A stretch of 64,000 bases of DNA from Thiodiazotropha sp040793985 (GTDB taxonomy: Bacteria; Pseudomonadota; Gammaproteobacteria; Chromatiales; Chromatiaceae), in assembly GCA_040793985.1 (NCBI GenBank), contig JBFNJI010000003.1, forward strand, positions 496,001-560,000, given 5' to 3'. Position 1 is the first letter of the stretch. Each line of letters opens with the position of its first letter. The position numbers and the translations under genes were made by a program. Below the pieces are notes generated by a model, which was given only the letters and a program-made list of their open reading frames with translations, ran no database searches and had not been told where the DNA came from. This document shows positions 35,057 to 44,203 of this stretch, in pieces.

Positions 35057-36418
35057 GTGCAAGGGGTGGAGAGCGTCACTGTACTTATAGAAGAGTTAAA
35101 CGGAATCGTCTGGGGTCCACTGATGTTGGTGTTGATCCTGGGCACGGGACTGTTCCTGATGATCGGGCTGAAGCTGATGCCCCTGGCGCGCCTCGGCTAC
35201 GGTTTCCGTATGCTTTGGCGCGGACGCGAGGGGCTGGGCGAGGGTGAAATCAGCCCATTCAACGCCCTTATGACCTCGCTCTCTGCCACCATCGGCACCG
35301 GCAACATCGCCGGTGTGGCGACGGCGGTCGCCATCGGCGGTCCGGGGGCCATCTTCTGGATGTGGTGCACCGCGCTGGTCGGTATGGCCACCAAGTATGC
35401 CGAGGCCGTGCTGGCGGTACGCTATCGCGAGCTGGACGAAAACGGCAATCATGTGGGCGGCCCCATGTACTACATCAAGAACGGGCTGGATGCCAAATGG
35501 GCCTGGCTGGGTACGCTCTTCGCAATCTTCGGTGCCCTTGCGGGCTTCGGCATCGGCAACACGGTGCAGGCCAACTCGGTGGCCAACGCCCTGTCGGCCA
35601 ACGAGGGATTGCAGATCGCGCCCTGGGTGACAGGCCTGGTGATGGCGATTCTGGCGGCCCTGGTATTGATCGGCGGTATCCGCCGCATCGCCGAGGTGGC
35701 CGGCAAGCTGGTGCCCTTCATGGCGGTGGCCTACCTGCTTTCCGGGATTGTGGTGCTGGTGATCTATGCCGGAGACCTACCCAATGCCCTGGCGTTGATC
35801 GTCAGCGAGGCCTTCACCCCCACCGCCGCCACGGGCGGGTTCGCCGGCGCGGCCGTCTGGCTAACCATCCAGTTCGGTGTGGCCAGGGGAATATTCTCCA
35901 ACGAGGCGGGTCTCGGCAGCGCGCCCATCGCTCATGCTGCGGCGGCTACGGACAATCCGGTGCGTCAGGGTTCGGTGGCGATGCTCGGTACCTTCATCGA
36001 TACCATAATTGTCTGCTCCATCACCGGCCTGGCTATCGTGGTGACCGGTGCCTGGACCAGCGGGGAGACCAGCTCGGCTCTCTCCTCGCTGGCGTTTGAA
36101 ACCGCGCTGCCCGGGATCGGCAGTTACGTGGTCTCCCTGGGACTGGCGGTATTCGCCTTCACCACCATCCTCGGATGGAGCGTCTATGGCGAGCGTTGTG
36201 TCGAGTATCTGTTCGGGGTCCGTTCAATCACCCCCTTCCGGGTTGCCTGGATATTGATGATTCCGCTGGGCGCTGTGGCACAGGAGTTCCTCAATTTCGT
36301 CTGGCTGGTGGCGGATACGCTCAATGCCCTGATGGCGATTCCAAATCTGATCGCACTGCTGCTTTTGAGTCCGGTTGTGTTCGCCCTGACCAGGGAGTAC
36401 TTCAGTCAGCGTGACTGA
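35057..36418 (+). CDS. Sodium:alanine symporter (AGCS family)
   Basis: Inner-membrane amino-acid carrier of about 453 aa with about 11 helices. AGCS hallmarks are SATIGTGNIAGVATA, GGPGAIFWMW, GGPMYYI and SNEAGLGSAPIAHAA. The start is a GTG: 35057 gives the longest frame, while GTG 35066 has AGAGGGG at a better distance, so the true N-terminus may be three residues shorter. It is followed 75 bases later by a DegS-like protease gene. Confidence 0.93.
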   Translation: MQGVESVTVLIEELNGIVWGPLMLVLILGTGLFLMIGLKLMPLARLGYGFRMLWRGREGLGEGEISPFNALMTSLSATIGTGNIAGVATAVAIGGPGAIFWMWCTALVGMATKYAEAVLAVRYRELDENGNHVGGPMYYIKNGLDAKWAWLGTLFAIFGALAGFGIGNTVQANSVANALSANEGLQIAPWVTGLVMAILAALVLIGGIRRIAEVAGKLVPFMAVAYLLSGIVVLVIYAGDLPNALALIVSEAFTPTAATGGFAGAAVWLTIQFGVARGIFSNEAGLGSAPIAHAAAATDNPVRQGSVAMLGTFIDTIIVCSITGLAIVVTGAWTSGETSSALSSLAFETALPGIGSYVVSLGLAVFAFTTILGWSVYGERCVEYLFGVRSITPFRVAWILMIPLGAVAQEFLNFVWLVADTLNALMAIPNLIALLLLSPVVFALTREYFSQRD

Positions 36419-36493
36419 TGATGATGGACAGCTGGCATCTGTCGTGCGCTCAGGCACAGCGGCAAGCGGATTCCTCTGTGCCGACGCTTTACC

Positions 36494-37615
36494 ATGAGTG
36501 ATCCCTATCTGCGGCGGGTCAAGTTCATTGTCGGTGGCCTGTTGCTGCTGCTGTTGGCCTGGACCTTTCTGCCGTTGCTCGAGCGCTGGATCATCGGTCT
36601 CACTTCCGAGCCTCGAATGGTCACCCCCCGGGGTGATCTGGCAGCGGACGAGAAGGCTACCGTGGAGATCTTTCAGCAGTCGAGTCCCTCTGTGGTCTAC
36701 ATCACCACCCTGCAGCGGGTACGCAATCCCTGGACCCGGGATATCTTCAGCCTGCCCCAGGGCACGGGTTCGGGTTTCATCTGGGACGACCTCGGCCATC
36801 TGGTGACCAATCACCATGTCATCGCCGAGGCCTCGGAGGCGAAAGTGCGGCTCAACGACGGGCGCAGTTATCGTGCGGTGTTGATCGGCAGCAGTCCCGA
36901 TCACGACCTGGCGGTAATGCGCATCCGGGTGCCTTTCGACCGGCCTCCGCCGGTGCCCATCGGCAGCAGTGACAATCTCAAGGTTGGGCAGAAGGTTTTT
37001 GCCATAGGTAATCCCTTCGGCCTCGACTATACCCTGACCACCGGGGTGGTCTCGGCGCTCGACCGCTCCCTCTCCGAGGGGCGAGACGGGGTTGCCATCG
37101 ACCACCTGATCCAGACCGACGCCGCGATCAATCCAGGCAACTCCGGCGGTCCCCTGCTCGACAGTGCCGGGCGGCTGATCGGGATCAATACCGCCATCTA
37201 CAGCCCCTCGGGTTCCTACGCCGGAATCGGCTTTGCGGTACCGGTGGACACAGTAAACCGTGTGGTGCCGGAGCTGATCGCCAAAGGGCGTTATGTGAGA
37301 CCCTCACTCGGGGTCTCGGTGGACGAGGAGATCAATCAGGTTATCCTGGAAAAGCTCAAGTTGGATGGGGTTCTGGTGTTGCATGTGGAGGTCGGATCAG
37401 CCGCTGAGCAGGCCGGTCTGCAGGGCACCTTTATCGATGTCAACGGCGATGTGGTACCGGGTGATGTCATCCAGGAGATCGACGATCGGGCGGTAACCAC
37501 GGTCAACGAACTCTTGGGACGTCTCGATGATTTCAGTGTCGGTGACCAGATCAAGGTCAAGATCTGGCGCAATGGGGAAACGATTGAACTGAGCCTCGTA
37601 CTGCAACGCAAGTGA
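36494..37615 (+). CDS. degS: Membrane-anchored DegS/HtrA-type serine protease
   Basis: A 373-aa protease with one N-terminal membrane anchor (about 10-30), a trypsin-like domain and a single C-terminal PDZ domain, the DegS layout. The catalytic triad is visible: H108 in TNHHVI, D138 in DHDLAV, S217 in NPGNSGGP. DegS starts the envelope-stress cascade by cutting RseA, so a similar sensor role is likely, though other one-PDZ HtrA proteins exist. Confidence 0.9.
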   Translation: MSDPYLRRVKFIVGGLLLLLLAWTFLPLLERWIIGLTSEPRMVTPRGDLAADEKATVEIFQQSSPSVVYITTLQRVRNPWTRDIFSLPQGTGSGFIWDDLGHLVTNHHVIAEASEAKVRLNDGRSYRAVLIGSSPDHDLAVMRIRVPFDRPPPVPIGSSDNLKVGQKVFAIGNPFGLDYTLTTGVVSALDRSLSEGRDGVAIDHLIQTDAAINPGNSGGPLLDSAGRLIGINTAIYSPSGSYAGIGFAVPVDTVNRVVPELIAKGRYVRPSLGVSVDEEINQVILEKLKLDGVLVLHVEVGSAAEQAGLQGTFIDVNGDVVPGDVIQEIDDRAVTTVNELLGRLDDFSVGDQIKVKIWRNGETIELSLVLQRK

Positions 37616-37642
37616 CGTCTCAGCAACGGCCTGTTGCCGAAC

Positions 37643-37963
37643 TCAGACCTGTTTCGAGCCCCCCAGGCAGGGTGGAGAGTCGGTTGTCCTGCCTCCTCGA
37701 TCAAACCAGTCTTCGGGGGTCAGGGTATGCAGCGCGATGGCGTGAACCCCGGCCTGCAGCTCTTCTGCCAACAGCTTGTTGACCTGGCGGTGGCGATTGA
37801 TCAAGCGTTCGCCCTTGAAGGCGTCGCTGACCACCACAATCTTGAAATGGGATTCCGCGCCAGCGGGTACATCGTGCATGTGGCTTTCGTTAATCACTTC
37901 CAGATGCAGGGGAGTTAACGCGGTTTCAAGTTTCTGTTGAATCGACTCCTGGACGGTTGTCAT
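37643..37963 (-). CDS. bolA: BolA family protein
   Basis: A 106-aa BolA-type protein, a class-II KH-like fold that works with monothiol glutaredoxins in iron-sulfur trafficking and can act as a transcription factor. The conserved SHFKIVVVSDAFKGERLINRHR segment (about residues 38-59) includes the family's basic helix and invariant histidine. It is convergent with the protease gene and 39 bases downstream of hda. Confidence 0.92.
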   Translation of the reverse strand: MTTVQESIQQKLETALTPLHLEVINESHMHDVPAGAESHFKIVVVSDAFKGERLINRHRQVNKLLAEELQAGVHAIALHTLTPEDWFDRGGRTTDSPPCLGGSKQV

Positions 37964-38002
37964 TTCAATGCCTCCATTGCCATATGCTTCCAGTATATCC
38001 CC

Positions 38003-38683
38003 TCAGAGTTTCAGGATTTCACGCACAAATGGTATGGTCAGCCGCCGCTGGGCGGCAAGGGAGGCCTGATCGAGCCGCTCTATGAGCAGGGAGAGATAGT
38101 GGATATCCCTGGGTATGCGCTGCAACAGGAAGCTGGCAATCTCCACGCTCATGGTCAGACCCCTGCGTTCGGCGCTGCGAATCAGCAGTTCAAGTCGCTC
38201 CTCGTCGTTCAGTGGAAACAGCTGGTAACAGGGGCCCCAGGTCAGCCTCGAGGCGAGGTCGGGAAGCTTGATCGGCAGTTTCCCGGGGGGACGGTCGCTG
38301 GCGACGACCAGCCGCGAGCCCGCTTCCTGCAGCTGGTTGTAGAGGTTGAATATCGCCAACTCCCAATCCTGTTTACCCGCCAAAACCTCAAGATCGTCAA
38401 TACAGACAAGGGAGAACGCCTCAAGTCCCTCCAACATCCCCGGCTGCAATCCATGTTCGGATTTGAATGGCAGGTAGGCAGGTTGCCCCTGCTCCTGCTG
38501 TGCCTGATGACAGCAGGCCTGGAGCAGGTGGCTCTTGCCGCTACCGGATACCCCCCATAGATAGATGAAGGGATCCGATTCGCCACGCAACCGCGACTCC
38601 GCCTCGCCGTTGCGACCGCTGATAAAGGCGGAAAAATCGACCCTTGGCCGGATGCTGAGACTGAGTGGCAGCTGAACCGACAT
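38003..38683 (-). CDS. hda: DnaA-related regulatory inactivator Hda
   Basis: A 226-aa AAA+ protein resembling the ATPase domain of DnaA without the DNA-binding domain. Hda with the DNA clamp promotes ATP hydrolysis by DnaA to stop re-initiation of replication. Walker A is GVSGSGKSH, Walker B is VCIDDLEVL, and sensor II is near LTMSVEI. The N-terminal QLPLSLSIRP matches the clamp-binding segment of Hda. Position after wrbA and arsC is common in Pseudomonas-like genomes. Confidence 0.92.
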   Translation of the reverse strand: MSVQLPLSLSIRPRVDFSAFISGRNGEAESRLRGESDPFIYLWGVSGSGKSHLLQACCHQAQQEQGQPAYLPFKSEHGLQPGMLEGLEAFSLVCIDDLEVLAGKQDWELAIFNLYNQLQEAGSRLVVASDRPPGKLPIKLPDLASRLTWGPCYQLFPLNDEERLELLIRSAERRGLTMSVEIASFLLQRIPRDIHYLSLLIERLDQASLAAQRRLTIPFVREILKL

Positions 38684-38697
38684 GCGCGGTAACGGGA

Positions 38698-39291
38698 TCA
38701 GGTGCCAAGGCGCTTCACGGTCTCAGCCATGCGCCTTCCCTGGGTTTTACAGATACGCGTCTCCTCCTCGCTCAAGGGCAGATTGCTCTCTCCGCCCGCC
38801 ACATGGCTGGCGCCATAGGGTGTACCGCCACTTTTGGTGTGGAGCAGGGCGGTTTCACTATAGGGCACGCCCTGAATCAGCATGCCATGATGGAGCAGGG
38901 GGAGCATCATCGACAGCAGGGTGCTCTCCTGACCGCCGTGGAGGCTGGAGGTTGAGGTGAAAACCGATGCGGGTTTATCGATCAAGGCGCCGCTTACCCA
39001 GAGTTGGCTGGTGGTGTCGAGAAAGTACTTCATGGCCGCCGCCATGTTACCGAAACGGGTTGGGCTGCCCAGGATCAAGCCATCGCATTGGCGCAAATCG
39101 TCCTCACTGACATAGGGCGCGCCGCTCTCAGGGATGCTGTCTTCAGTGGCTTCGCAGCGGGGAGATATCCTGGGTACCGTGCGCAGTCTGGCGCTTACCC
39201 CCGGCACCTCTTCCACTCCCCGGGCGATAATGCGTGCCATCTCGGCGGTTGCGCCGTGGCGGCTGTAGTAAAGGATTAGCACTTCGGCCAT
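38698..39291 (-). CDS. wrbA: NAD(P)H:quinone oxidoreductase WrbA
   Basis: FMN-binding flavodoxin-like protein that reduces quinones by two electrons. The FMN phosphate loop is YYSRHGATAEMA, and the segment GSPTRFGNMAAAMKYFLD is typical of WrbA. 197 aa. It lies between arsC and hda on the same strand with short gaps (42 and 14 bases), likely one operon. Confidence 0.94.
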   Translation of the reverse strand: MAEVLILYYSRHGATAEMARIIARGVEEVPGVSARLRTVPRISPRCEATEDSIPESGAPYVSEDDLRQCDGLILGSPTRFGNMAAAMKYFLDTTSQLWVSGALIDKPASVFTSTSSLHGGQESTLLSMMLPLLHHGMLIQGVPYSETALLHTKSGGTPYGASHVAGGESNLPLSEEETRICKTQGRRMAETVKRLGT

Positions 39292-39333
39292 TACCGGTAC
39301 CTATGTTGGTGTCTTTGTCGTGAAACCTGGTTG

Positions 39334-39681
39334 CTAGAGAATCTCGAGGACTTTTTCAGGCGGTCTGCCGATTGCGGCCTTGCCGTTCTGAATGACGATC
39401 GGACGTTCTATCAGTTTCGGATTGGCGATCATCGCATCGATCAACTGGTCACGGGTCAGTTGCGGGTCGTCGAGTTGCAGCGCCTTATACTCCTTCTCCT
39501 TGGTCCGCATCAGCTCTCTCGGCTGCAGCCCGAGCATGTCGAGAATCCGCTCAAGGGTGGCCTTGTCCGGTGGTGTTTTCAGGTATTCGACCACGTCGGC
39601 TTCGATACCTTTATCCTGTAACAACTGCAGTGTCTGTCTCGATTTGCTGCAGCGTGGGTTGTGATAGATCTCGATACTCAT
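39334..39681 (-). CDS. arsC: ArsC/YfgD-type arsenate reductase
   Basis: A 115-aa protein of the glutaredoxin-coupled arsenate reductase family. The catalytic cysteine is C11 in HNPRCSKSR, and the later RPIVIQNGKAAIGRPPE is typical. The same family includes YfgD-like proteins whose role is not arsenate reduction, and no ars regulator or efflux gene is near. First gene of the arsC-wrbA-hda-bolA set, divergent from yihY. Confidence 0.9.
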   Translation of the reverse strand: MSIEIYHNPRCSKSRQTLQLLQDKGIEADVVEYLKTPPDKATLERILDMLGLQPRELMRTKEKEYKALQLDDPQLTRDQLIDAMIANPKLIERPIVIQNGKAAIGRPPEKVLEIL

Positions 39682-39824
39682 GTTTGTTCTCCTCCGGCTG
39701 TTGTCGCAGGCAGGCCGTGGCGGATTGCCTCAAACTGCAATTGGCGTCATTGTATCCATACAGAGAGAATGGCTCCAGAATCACTTGTGTCGATTCGATA
39801 GTGTAAAAAACATGGATTTCAGTA

Positions 39825-41057
39825 ATGAATCAGATAGCTGCCAACGATAGCGTTGTTTCGACCATAGGGCATGTAAAATCCTTCCTGCGATTGTGGATAC
39901 ACCATTTCAGCAAGGGTGGTGATATTCGGCATGTGGCCGCATTGACCTATACCACGCTGCTCTCACTGGTGCCACTGATGACTGTCGTGCTGGCGCTGTT
40001 CTCCATCTTCCCGGTCTCCGAACGTGTCGCTGAACAGATAGAGAATTTCCTGTTTCAGAACTTCGTTCCCGCAGCGGGCGAGGCGGTGCAACAGCATCTC
40101 AGAAACTTCAGCCAGAAGGCGGCGCGGCTCACCGGGGTGGGATTTCTATTCCTGGTCCTGGTGGCGCTGTTGCTGATGAGCAACATCGACAAGGCCTTCA
40201 ACACCATATGGCATGTGCGGCGAAAGCGCTCGGCCCTGGCCAAATTCACGGTCTATTGGGCGATTCTTTCCCTGGGCCCGATATTGATCGTGATCAGTGT
40301 GGGTGTGACCTCCTATTTGGTGTCGATTCCCTTCTTTAATGACACTGAAACGGTGGTGCTTGTTCGGTCGAGGCTGCTCGGCATGATGCCAATTCTGATA
40401 TCGGCGCTTGCATTCACCCTGCTCTATGCCCTGGTTCCCAACCGCTCGGTGATGTTGCGCCACGCACTGGCGGGAGGCGTGCTTGCGGCACTGCTGTTTG
40501 AGGCGAGCAAGCGGGGGTTCGCCCTCTATGTCACCACCTTTCCGACCTATGAAGCCATCTACGGGGCGCTTGCGGTAGTCCCCATTTTTCTCATCTGGCT
40601 CTATCTCTCCTGGTTGGTGACCCTGTTGGGTGCGGAGTTTACCTACTGTCTCGGTGTCTATCGATACGATTGGCAGGAGAGGCAGCGCCAAAGGGGGGAC
40701 AGGTTCATTCTCGCCCTGGATATCATCGGGGTGTTGCGTGAAGCGCAACGCCAGGGTCTATCGACCACCTCGGACCAGCTCCAGTCACGGCTTGCCGACA
40801 GTTCCGAGGCACAACTTGAATCGATACTCCAATCGCTGCAACGGGGGCGTTTTGTGTTGTTTACGGATGAGAAGGGGTGGGTTCTGGCGCGGGATCTTCG
40901 GGAGGTCACATTGGCTGAGCTCTACGGCTCCGATGCCTATGTGCTGCCGGACGGGGATCGCCTGCTGGCGGTGTCCGATGAATTTCGCGCCTTGATCGAT
41001 GAGGCGAACAACAGTCTGAAGGCGGTCATGCGTCGACCGCTCATCGAGTTGCTTTAG
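39825..41057 (+). CDS. yihY: YihY family inner-membrane protein
   Basis: About 410 aa: an N-terminal membrane domain with six helices (about 40-290) and a soluble C-terminal region of about 120 aa with a winged-helix appearance. The motif HVAALTYTTLLSLVPLMTV and the YATFPTYEAIYGAL-like segment (YVTTFPTYEAIYGAL here) mark the family. It was once called ribonuclease BN by mistake; its function is unknown. Proximity to wrbA and arsC is conserved in Pseudomonas. Confidence 0.92.
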   Translation: MNQIAANDSVVSTIGHVKSFLRLWIHHFSKGGDIRHVAALTYTTLLSLVPLMTVVLALFSIFPVSERVAEQIENFLFQNFVPAAGEAVQQHLRNFSQKAARLTGVGFLFLVLVALLLMSNIDKAFNTIWHVRRKRSALAKFTVYWAILSLGPILIVISVGVTSYLVSIPFFNDTETVVLVRSRLLGMMPILISALAFTLLYALVPNRSVMLRHALAGGVLAALLFEASKRGFALYVTTFPTYEAIYGALAVVPIFLIWLYLSWLVTLLGAEFTYCLGVYRYDWQERQRQRGDRFILALDIIGVLREAQRQGLSTTSDQLQSRLADSSEAQLESILQSLQRGRFVLFTDEKGWVLARDLREVTLAELYGSDAYVLPDGDRLLAVSDEFRALIDEANNSLKAVMRRPLIELL

Positions 41058-41088
41058 GGGCGATTGGATCTGTTTGAAGATCCCGGAT

Positions 41089-42705
41089 CTATGCGTTCTT
41101 GATCCGGTAGCGCTCGAATTTCGCGGTTGTCTCGAGTAGCTGCAACGGTGTGATGCTGGGGGCGGGAATCATCTCCTCGACGCGATAATCCTGGCCGATT
41201 ACGAAGAAGTTTTTCGGTACGATCAGAGAGCTGCGGTGGTTATGTCCCTGATCGATGAAGAGAGCGGGTCGATCCTTCACCTTATCATCCGATGACTTTG
41301 GCTGATTTGCCGAACGCAGGGTAATGGGTTCGATATTCCCGAGTATGAACTGGATGCCGATATCCATGAGGTTCTCTTCAGAACTCAATACCCGTTTCAC
41401 AATCCCGAGTTTCCATTCGTTCTCCTTTCGTTGCTGGTGGCTGGAAAACAGCAACAGTTCCCCGACTAAGGGTATCTGACTGCTGTTTTTTGCAATCCGC
41501 AAGGCGACGCCGGAACGGCTCTGGTTGGTGCGCATGGCGGAAACTCTCTGGCCCCCCGTGGGTGCGCCCTCGCCCTGGATTCCACCAAGCTGAGTCATAT
41601 CAATCTCATCATCCGCTGGCAGCGGTTTGATGCTGGAGCCTTTGAGATAGGAGTAGATGGAATCGACGCCAATCCATAGCAAAACCTCTCCGGAGGTGGA
41701 GTGACGCTCACTGTCCCGCTTCAGGCGGATGTGCCAGGATTTCAGCATGCGCGCCAGCAGATTGGTGGCCTCCTGCATCGTCAGCTTCGCGATGGATTGC
41801 GGTTTTCCCTGTTCCGATCTCTCCATCTGCCTTAACTTCTTGTGCAGTCCCTGGCTGACCGGGCTGAGATCGAACAGGACAAAGCGTGGCTGGGGCAGGT
41901 CGTCCAGGCAGTCGGGATGGAACAGATAGGGGGGTACCTCGCCCAACCTGTCGATGACATAACGACCCGTGGGGTCAGTCTCGGCGGATGCCGGGGTGAT
42001 ATGGGCTTTTCCCGCAATGCTGTCGAGAAAATCGAAACACAATTTGGGTTCACCCTCTTGTAGATGACAGGGGTCTAGGAGCAGCAACAGCAGAAAGCGA
42101 TTGTACTGGTGAACGATGGTGGCATGTTCGGATTGGGACTGGTCGTTGTCCTCGATTTGAGCGTTGTGAATGTCCTGCTCTTCGGCAAAGGTCATCAAGC
42201 GGGTGACATCGCGATATACCCTCCCGCTGCGGCAGTCAAAATCCTCGCAGGCGAGCAGGTACTCGAGAATGTAGTACTTGATGGCAAAGTAGATGGCATG
42301 CGTAAGGCGCTGCAGGTTTTTTCGGTTGGCTCTATTGCTGATGCAATCATTGGCGATATGGCTGTATCCATAGGCCATCTCCAACATCACCCGACGAATC
42401 AGCTGGAGCGGGGCTTCCGCTTTGCGCTGCGTGGTGCCATGGGTAAGTCTTATACACGGGGTCGTGTATATCTCCATTAACTCCGTGCGTTTCTTAACCG
42501 GCCCCGGGTAACGATTGAGCCGGCTTAGACTGGTGATAACGGTCTCTGCCAGCTGTGTCTGATTGGCGAACGGCAGTGCGGTAGCCCACTGGCGAAGCTG
42601 TGCAGGGTCGATCTCCACCAATGGATTTTTAAACGGATCCGGTTGCGGCACATAGAAAAGCGCCTGGGTCGCCGATGTGCTCCTGTGGGAAAAAAAATCA
42701 AACAT
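41089..42705 (-). CDS. PilZ-like putative c-di-GMP receptor protein
   Basis: About 538 aa, soluble. The C-terminal part carries both PilZ-type motifs: R330-DSE-R334 (RxxxR) and N394-QSRS-G399 (NxSxxG), followed by PLVGELLLF and a WKLGIVKRV...IGIQF pattern. This layout, with about 60 residues between the motifs, resembles large gammaproteobacterial PilZ proteins such as FimW. The long helical N-terminal region (about 30-300) is unassigned. The ATG at 42705 is preferred, with AGGT 6 bases upstream; an in-frame TTG at 42750 is weaker. It is monocistronic and convergent with yihY. Confidence 0.6.
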   Translation of the reverse strand: MFDFFSHRSTSATQALFYVPQPDPFKNPLVEIDPAQLRQWATALPFANQTQLAETVITSLSRLNRYPGPVKKRTELMEIYTTPCIRLTHGTTQRKAEAPLQLIRRVMLEMAYGYSHIANDCISNRANRKNLQRLTHAIYFAIKYYILEYLLACEDFDCRSGRVYRDVTRLMTFAEEQDIHNAQIEDNDQSQSEHATIVHQYNRFLLLLLLDPCHLQEGEPKLCFDFLDSIAGKAHITPASAETDPTGRYVIDRLGEVPPYLFHPDCLDDLPQPRFVLFDLSPVSQGLHKKLRQMERSEQGKPQSIAKLTMQEATNLLARMLKSWHIRLKRDSERHSTSGEVLLWIGVDSIYSYLKGSSIKPLPADDEIDMTQLGGIQGEGAPTGGQRVSAMRTNQSRSGVALRIAKNSSQIPLVGELLLFSSHQQRKENEWKLGIVKRVLSSEENLMDIGIQFILGNIEPITLRSANQPKSSDDKVKDRPALFIDQGHNHRSSLIVPKNFFVIGQDYRVEEMIPAPSITPLQLLETTAKFERYRIKNA

Positions 42706-43135
42706 GTTGACCTGAAAGCCTGTTACTCCGGGCGACTGCTTAATAGTCAACTATATCATCCAGCTCGAGAGGTGGAACAGCCTTGATCCCGTCAAGGTGT
42801 TGAGAGCGCCGGCCGGAAATCCGTGGGAATCCGGGGAGTTGGCAGTTCGCGGGGAATTTAATATTATAAAATCAAACAGATAGAATGTTCAGCGAGGATT
42901 GAAGATGGCTCATGTGCAGTCCACTGACGGCAGCAGGTGTTGAGCTCGGATCGATCGGGGCATGCCGCCGATAGTGCTTCAACATTGTGGTTTCCATGAA
43001 TTGCACTGACTGGAATTTACCTTGAGAATGCTGGTCAGAGAAAATTGCCAGTGAGAAAAGGCTGTTTCGGGCTGGCTTGGCCGGTTGAAAAATTTCAAAT
43101 CAATTAACAGATTACAGACATTAGTGGAGAGAAAT
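42706..43135. other. Intergenic stretch of 430 bases without a gene
   Basis: Between divergent genes for the PilZ-like protein and the thioredoxin operon. An A/T-rich block (AATTTAATATTATAAAATC near 42856) probably holds promoter elements. No open frame with recognisable features and no strong hairpin or repeat was seen. Confidence 0.45.
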
Positions 43136-43618
43136 ATGATCCATGCGAGGCCGCTGCTGCGTCTGCTGGTTATCACAATACTGTCGTTCTACGCATTTAT
43201 GGCAGCAGCGGAAACGGTGGATTTCGAACTCCCAGGGCTGGACGGTAAGCGCTATCGACTTTCCGATTACCGCGGTAAATGGGTATTGGTCAACTACTGG
43301 GCTACCTGGTGCCCACCTTGCCGTGAGGAGCTGCCAGAGTTGGAGGTTTTTCATAATAATCACAAGGATACAGACGCGGTCGTGTTGGGGGTCGCGATGG
43401 AGCGAATCGAGATGCCACGTTTGAAGGCCTTCGTCGACGAACAGTTTCTCAGCTACCCCATACTCATTGCCAAGCCGGCGGCGCGTACCGAGCTTGGCAG
43501 GGTGCCGGGGCTCCCCACCTCCTTCCTGGTCAATCCCGAGGGTAAACTGGTTGCCCGCCAGGTGGGTCCCGTGACCCTGGAAGATCTAGAGAGTTTTATC
43601 GATTCGAAGAATGAGTAA
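43136..43618 (+). CDS. TlpA-like periplasmic thioredoxin
   Basis: A 160-aa redoxin with an N-terminal signal or anchor (about 5-25, possible cleavage near MAAAET) and active site W58-CPPC with C59 and C62. The VPGLPTSFLVNPEG segment holds the cis-proline. The family reduces periplasmic disulfides, for example in cytochrome c maturation. GGAG in GGAGAGAAAT precedes the ATG at 43136; an upstream TTG at 43085 is less likely. It is first of a five-gene operon; the next gene, also a thioredoxin, starts 11 bases later. Confidence 0.9.
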   Translation: MIHARPLLRLLVITILSFYAFMAAAETVDFELPGLDGKRYRLSDYRGKWVLVNYWATWCPPCREELPELEVFHNNHKDTDAVVLGVAMERIEMPRLKAFVDEQFLSYPILIAKPAARTELGRVPGLPTSFLVNPEGKLVARQVGPVTLEDLESFIDSKNE

Positions 43619-43629
43619 GGAGGCTGGCG

Positions 43630-44169
43630 ATGACCCGATATCTCTTACTGTTTGCCTGCATGATATTGGTTGTTGGTGATATCAATGCCGCCACCCGGGA
43701 TCCCGGTGAGCACTTTTTCGATCAATCCCTGGGTAACTTCAGCGACGAGTTGGAGATGGCAAGGGAAGAGGGAAAGAAGGGAGTGCTGATCATGTTCGAA
43801 ATGGATGAGTGCCCGTTCTGCCATCGAATGAAGACCAGGGTACTGAACCAGGTCGAGGTTCAGGACTATTTCAGAGAGCATTTTCTCATCTATACAGTGG
43901 ACATAGAAGGTGACGTGGAGATTTCGGACTTTCAAGGCAATACCATGAAAGAGAAGGATTTTGCATTCAAGCATCACAAAGTCCGCGCCACTCCGGTATT
44001 CGGTTTTTTCGACCTCGACGGCAACATGATAACCCGTTTCACCGGTGCGACGAACGACGCCCGGGAGTTCCTGTGGCTGGGCGAGTTCGTTGTCGACGAT
44101 CACTTCAAGACGACCAATTTTTCACGTTACAAGCGAGCAAAGAAAAGAGCGCTTAAAAAAGTCAACTAG
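43630..44169 (+). CDS. SoxW-like periplasmic thioredoxin
   Basis: A 179-aa thioredoxin-fold protein with a signal peptide (cleavage near DINAATR) and active site CPFCH (C61, C64). The cis-proline segment is VRATPVFGFFD. It resembles SoxW-type proteins linked to sulfur oxidation, though no sox gene is in the window. The C-terminus is strongly basic (KRAKKRALKKVN). It sits between the TlpA-like gene and tolC in one operon. Confidence 0.85.
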   Translation: MTRYLLLFACMILVVGDINAATRDPGEHFFDQSLGNFSDELEMAREEGKKGVLIMFEMDECPFCHRMKTRVLNQVEVQDYFREHFLIYTVDIEGDVEISDFQGNTMKEKDFAFKHHKVRATPVFGFFDLDGNMITRFTGATNDAREFLWLGEFVVDDHFKTTNFSRYKRAKKRALKKVN

Positions 44170-44203
44170 AGCCCAGTGGATTCGTGTTAACAGGCCCTGA
44201 AAA

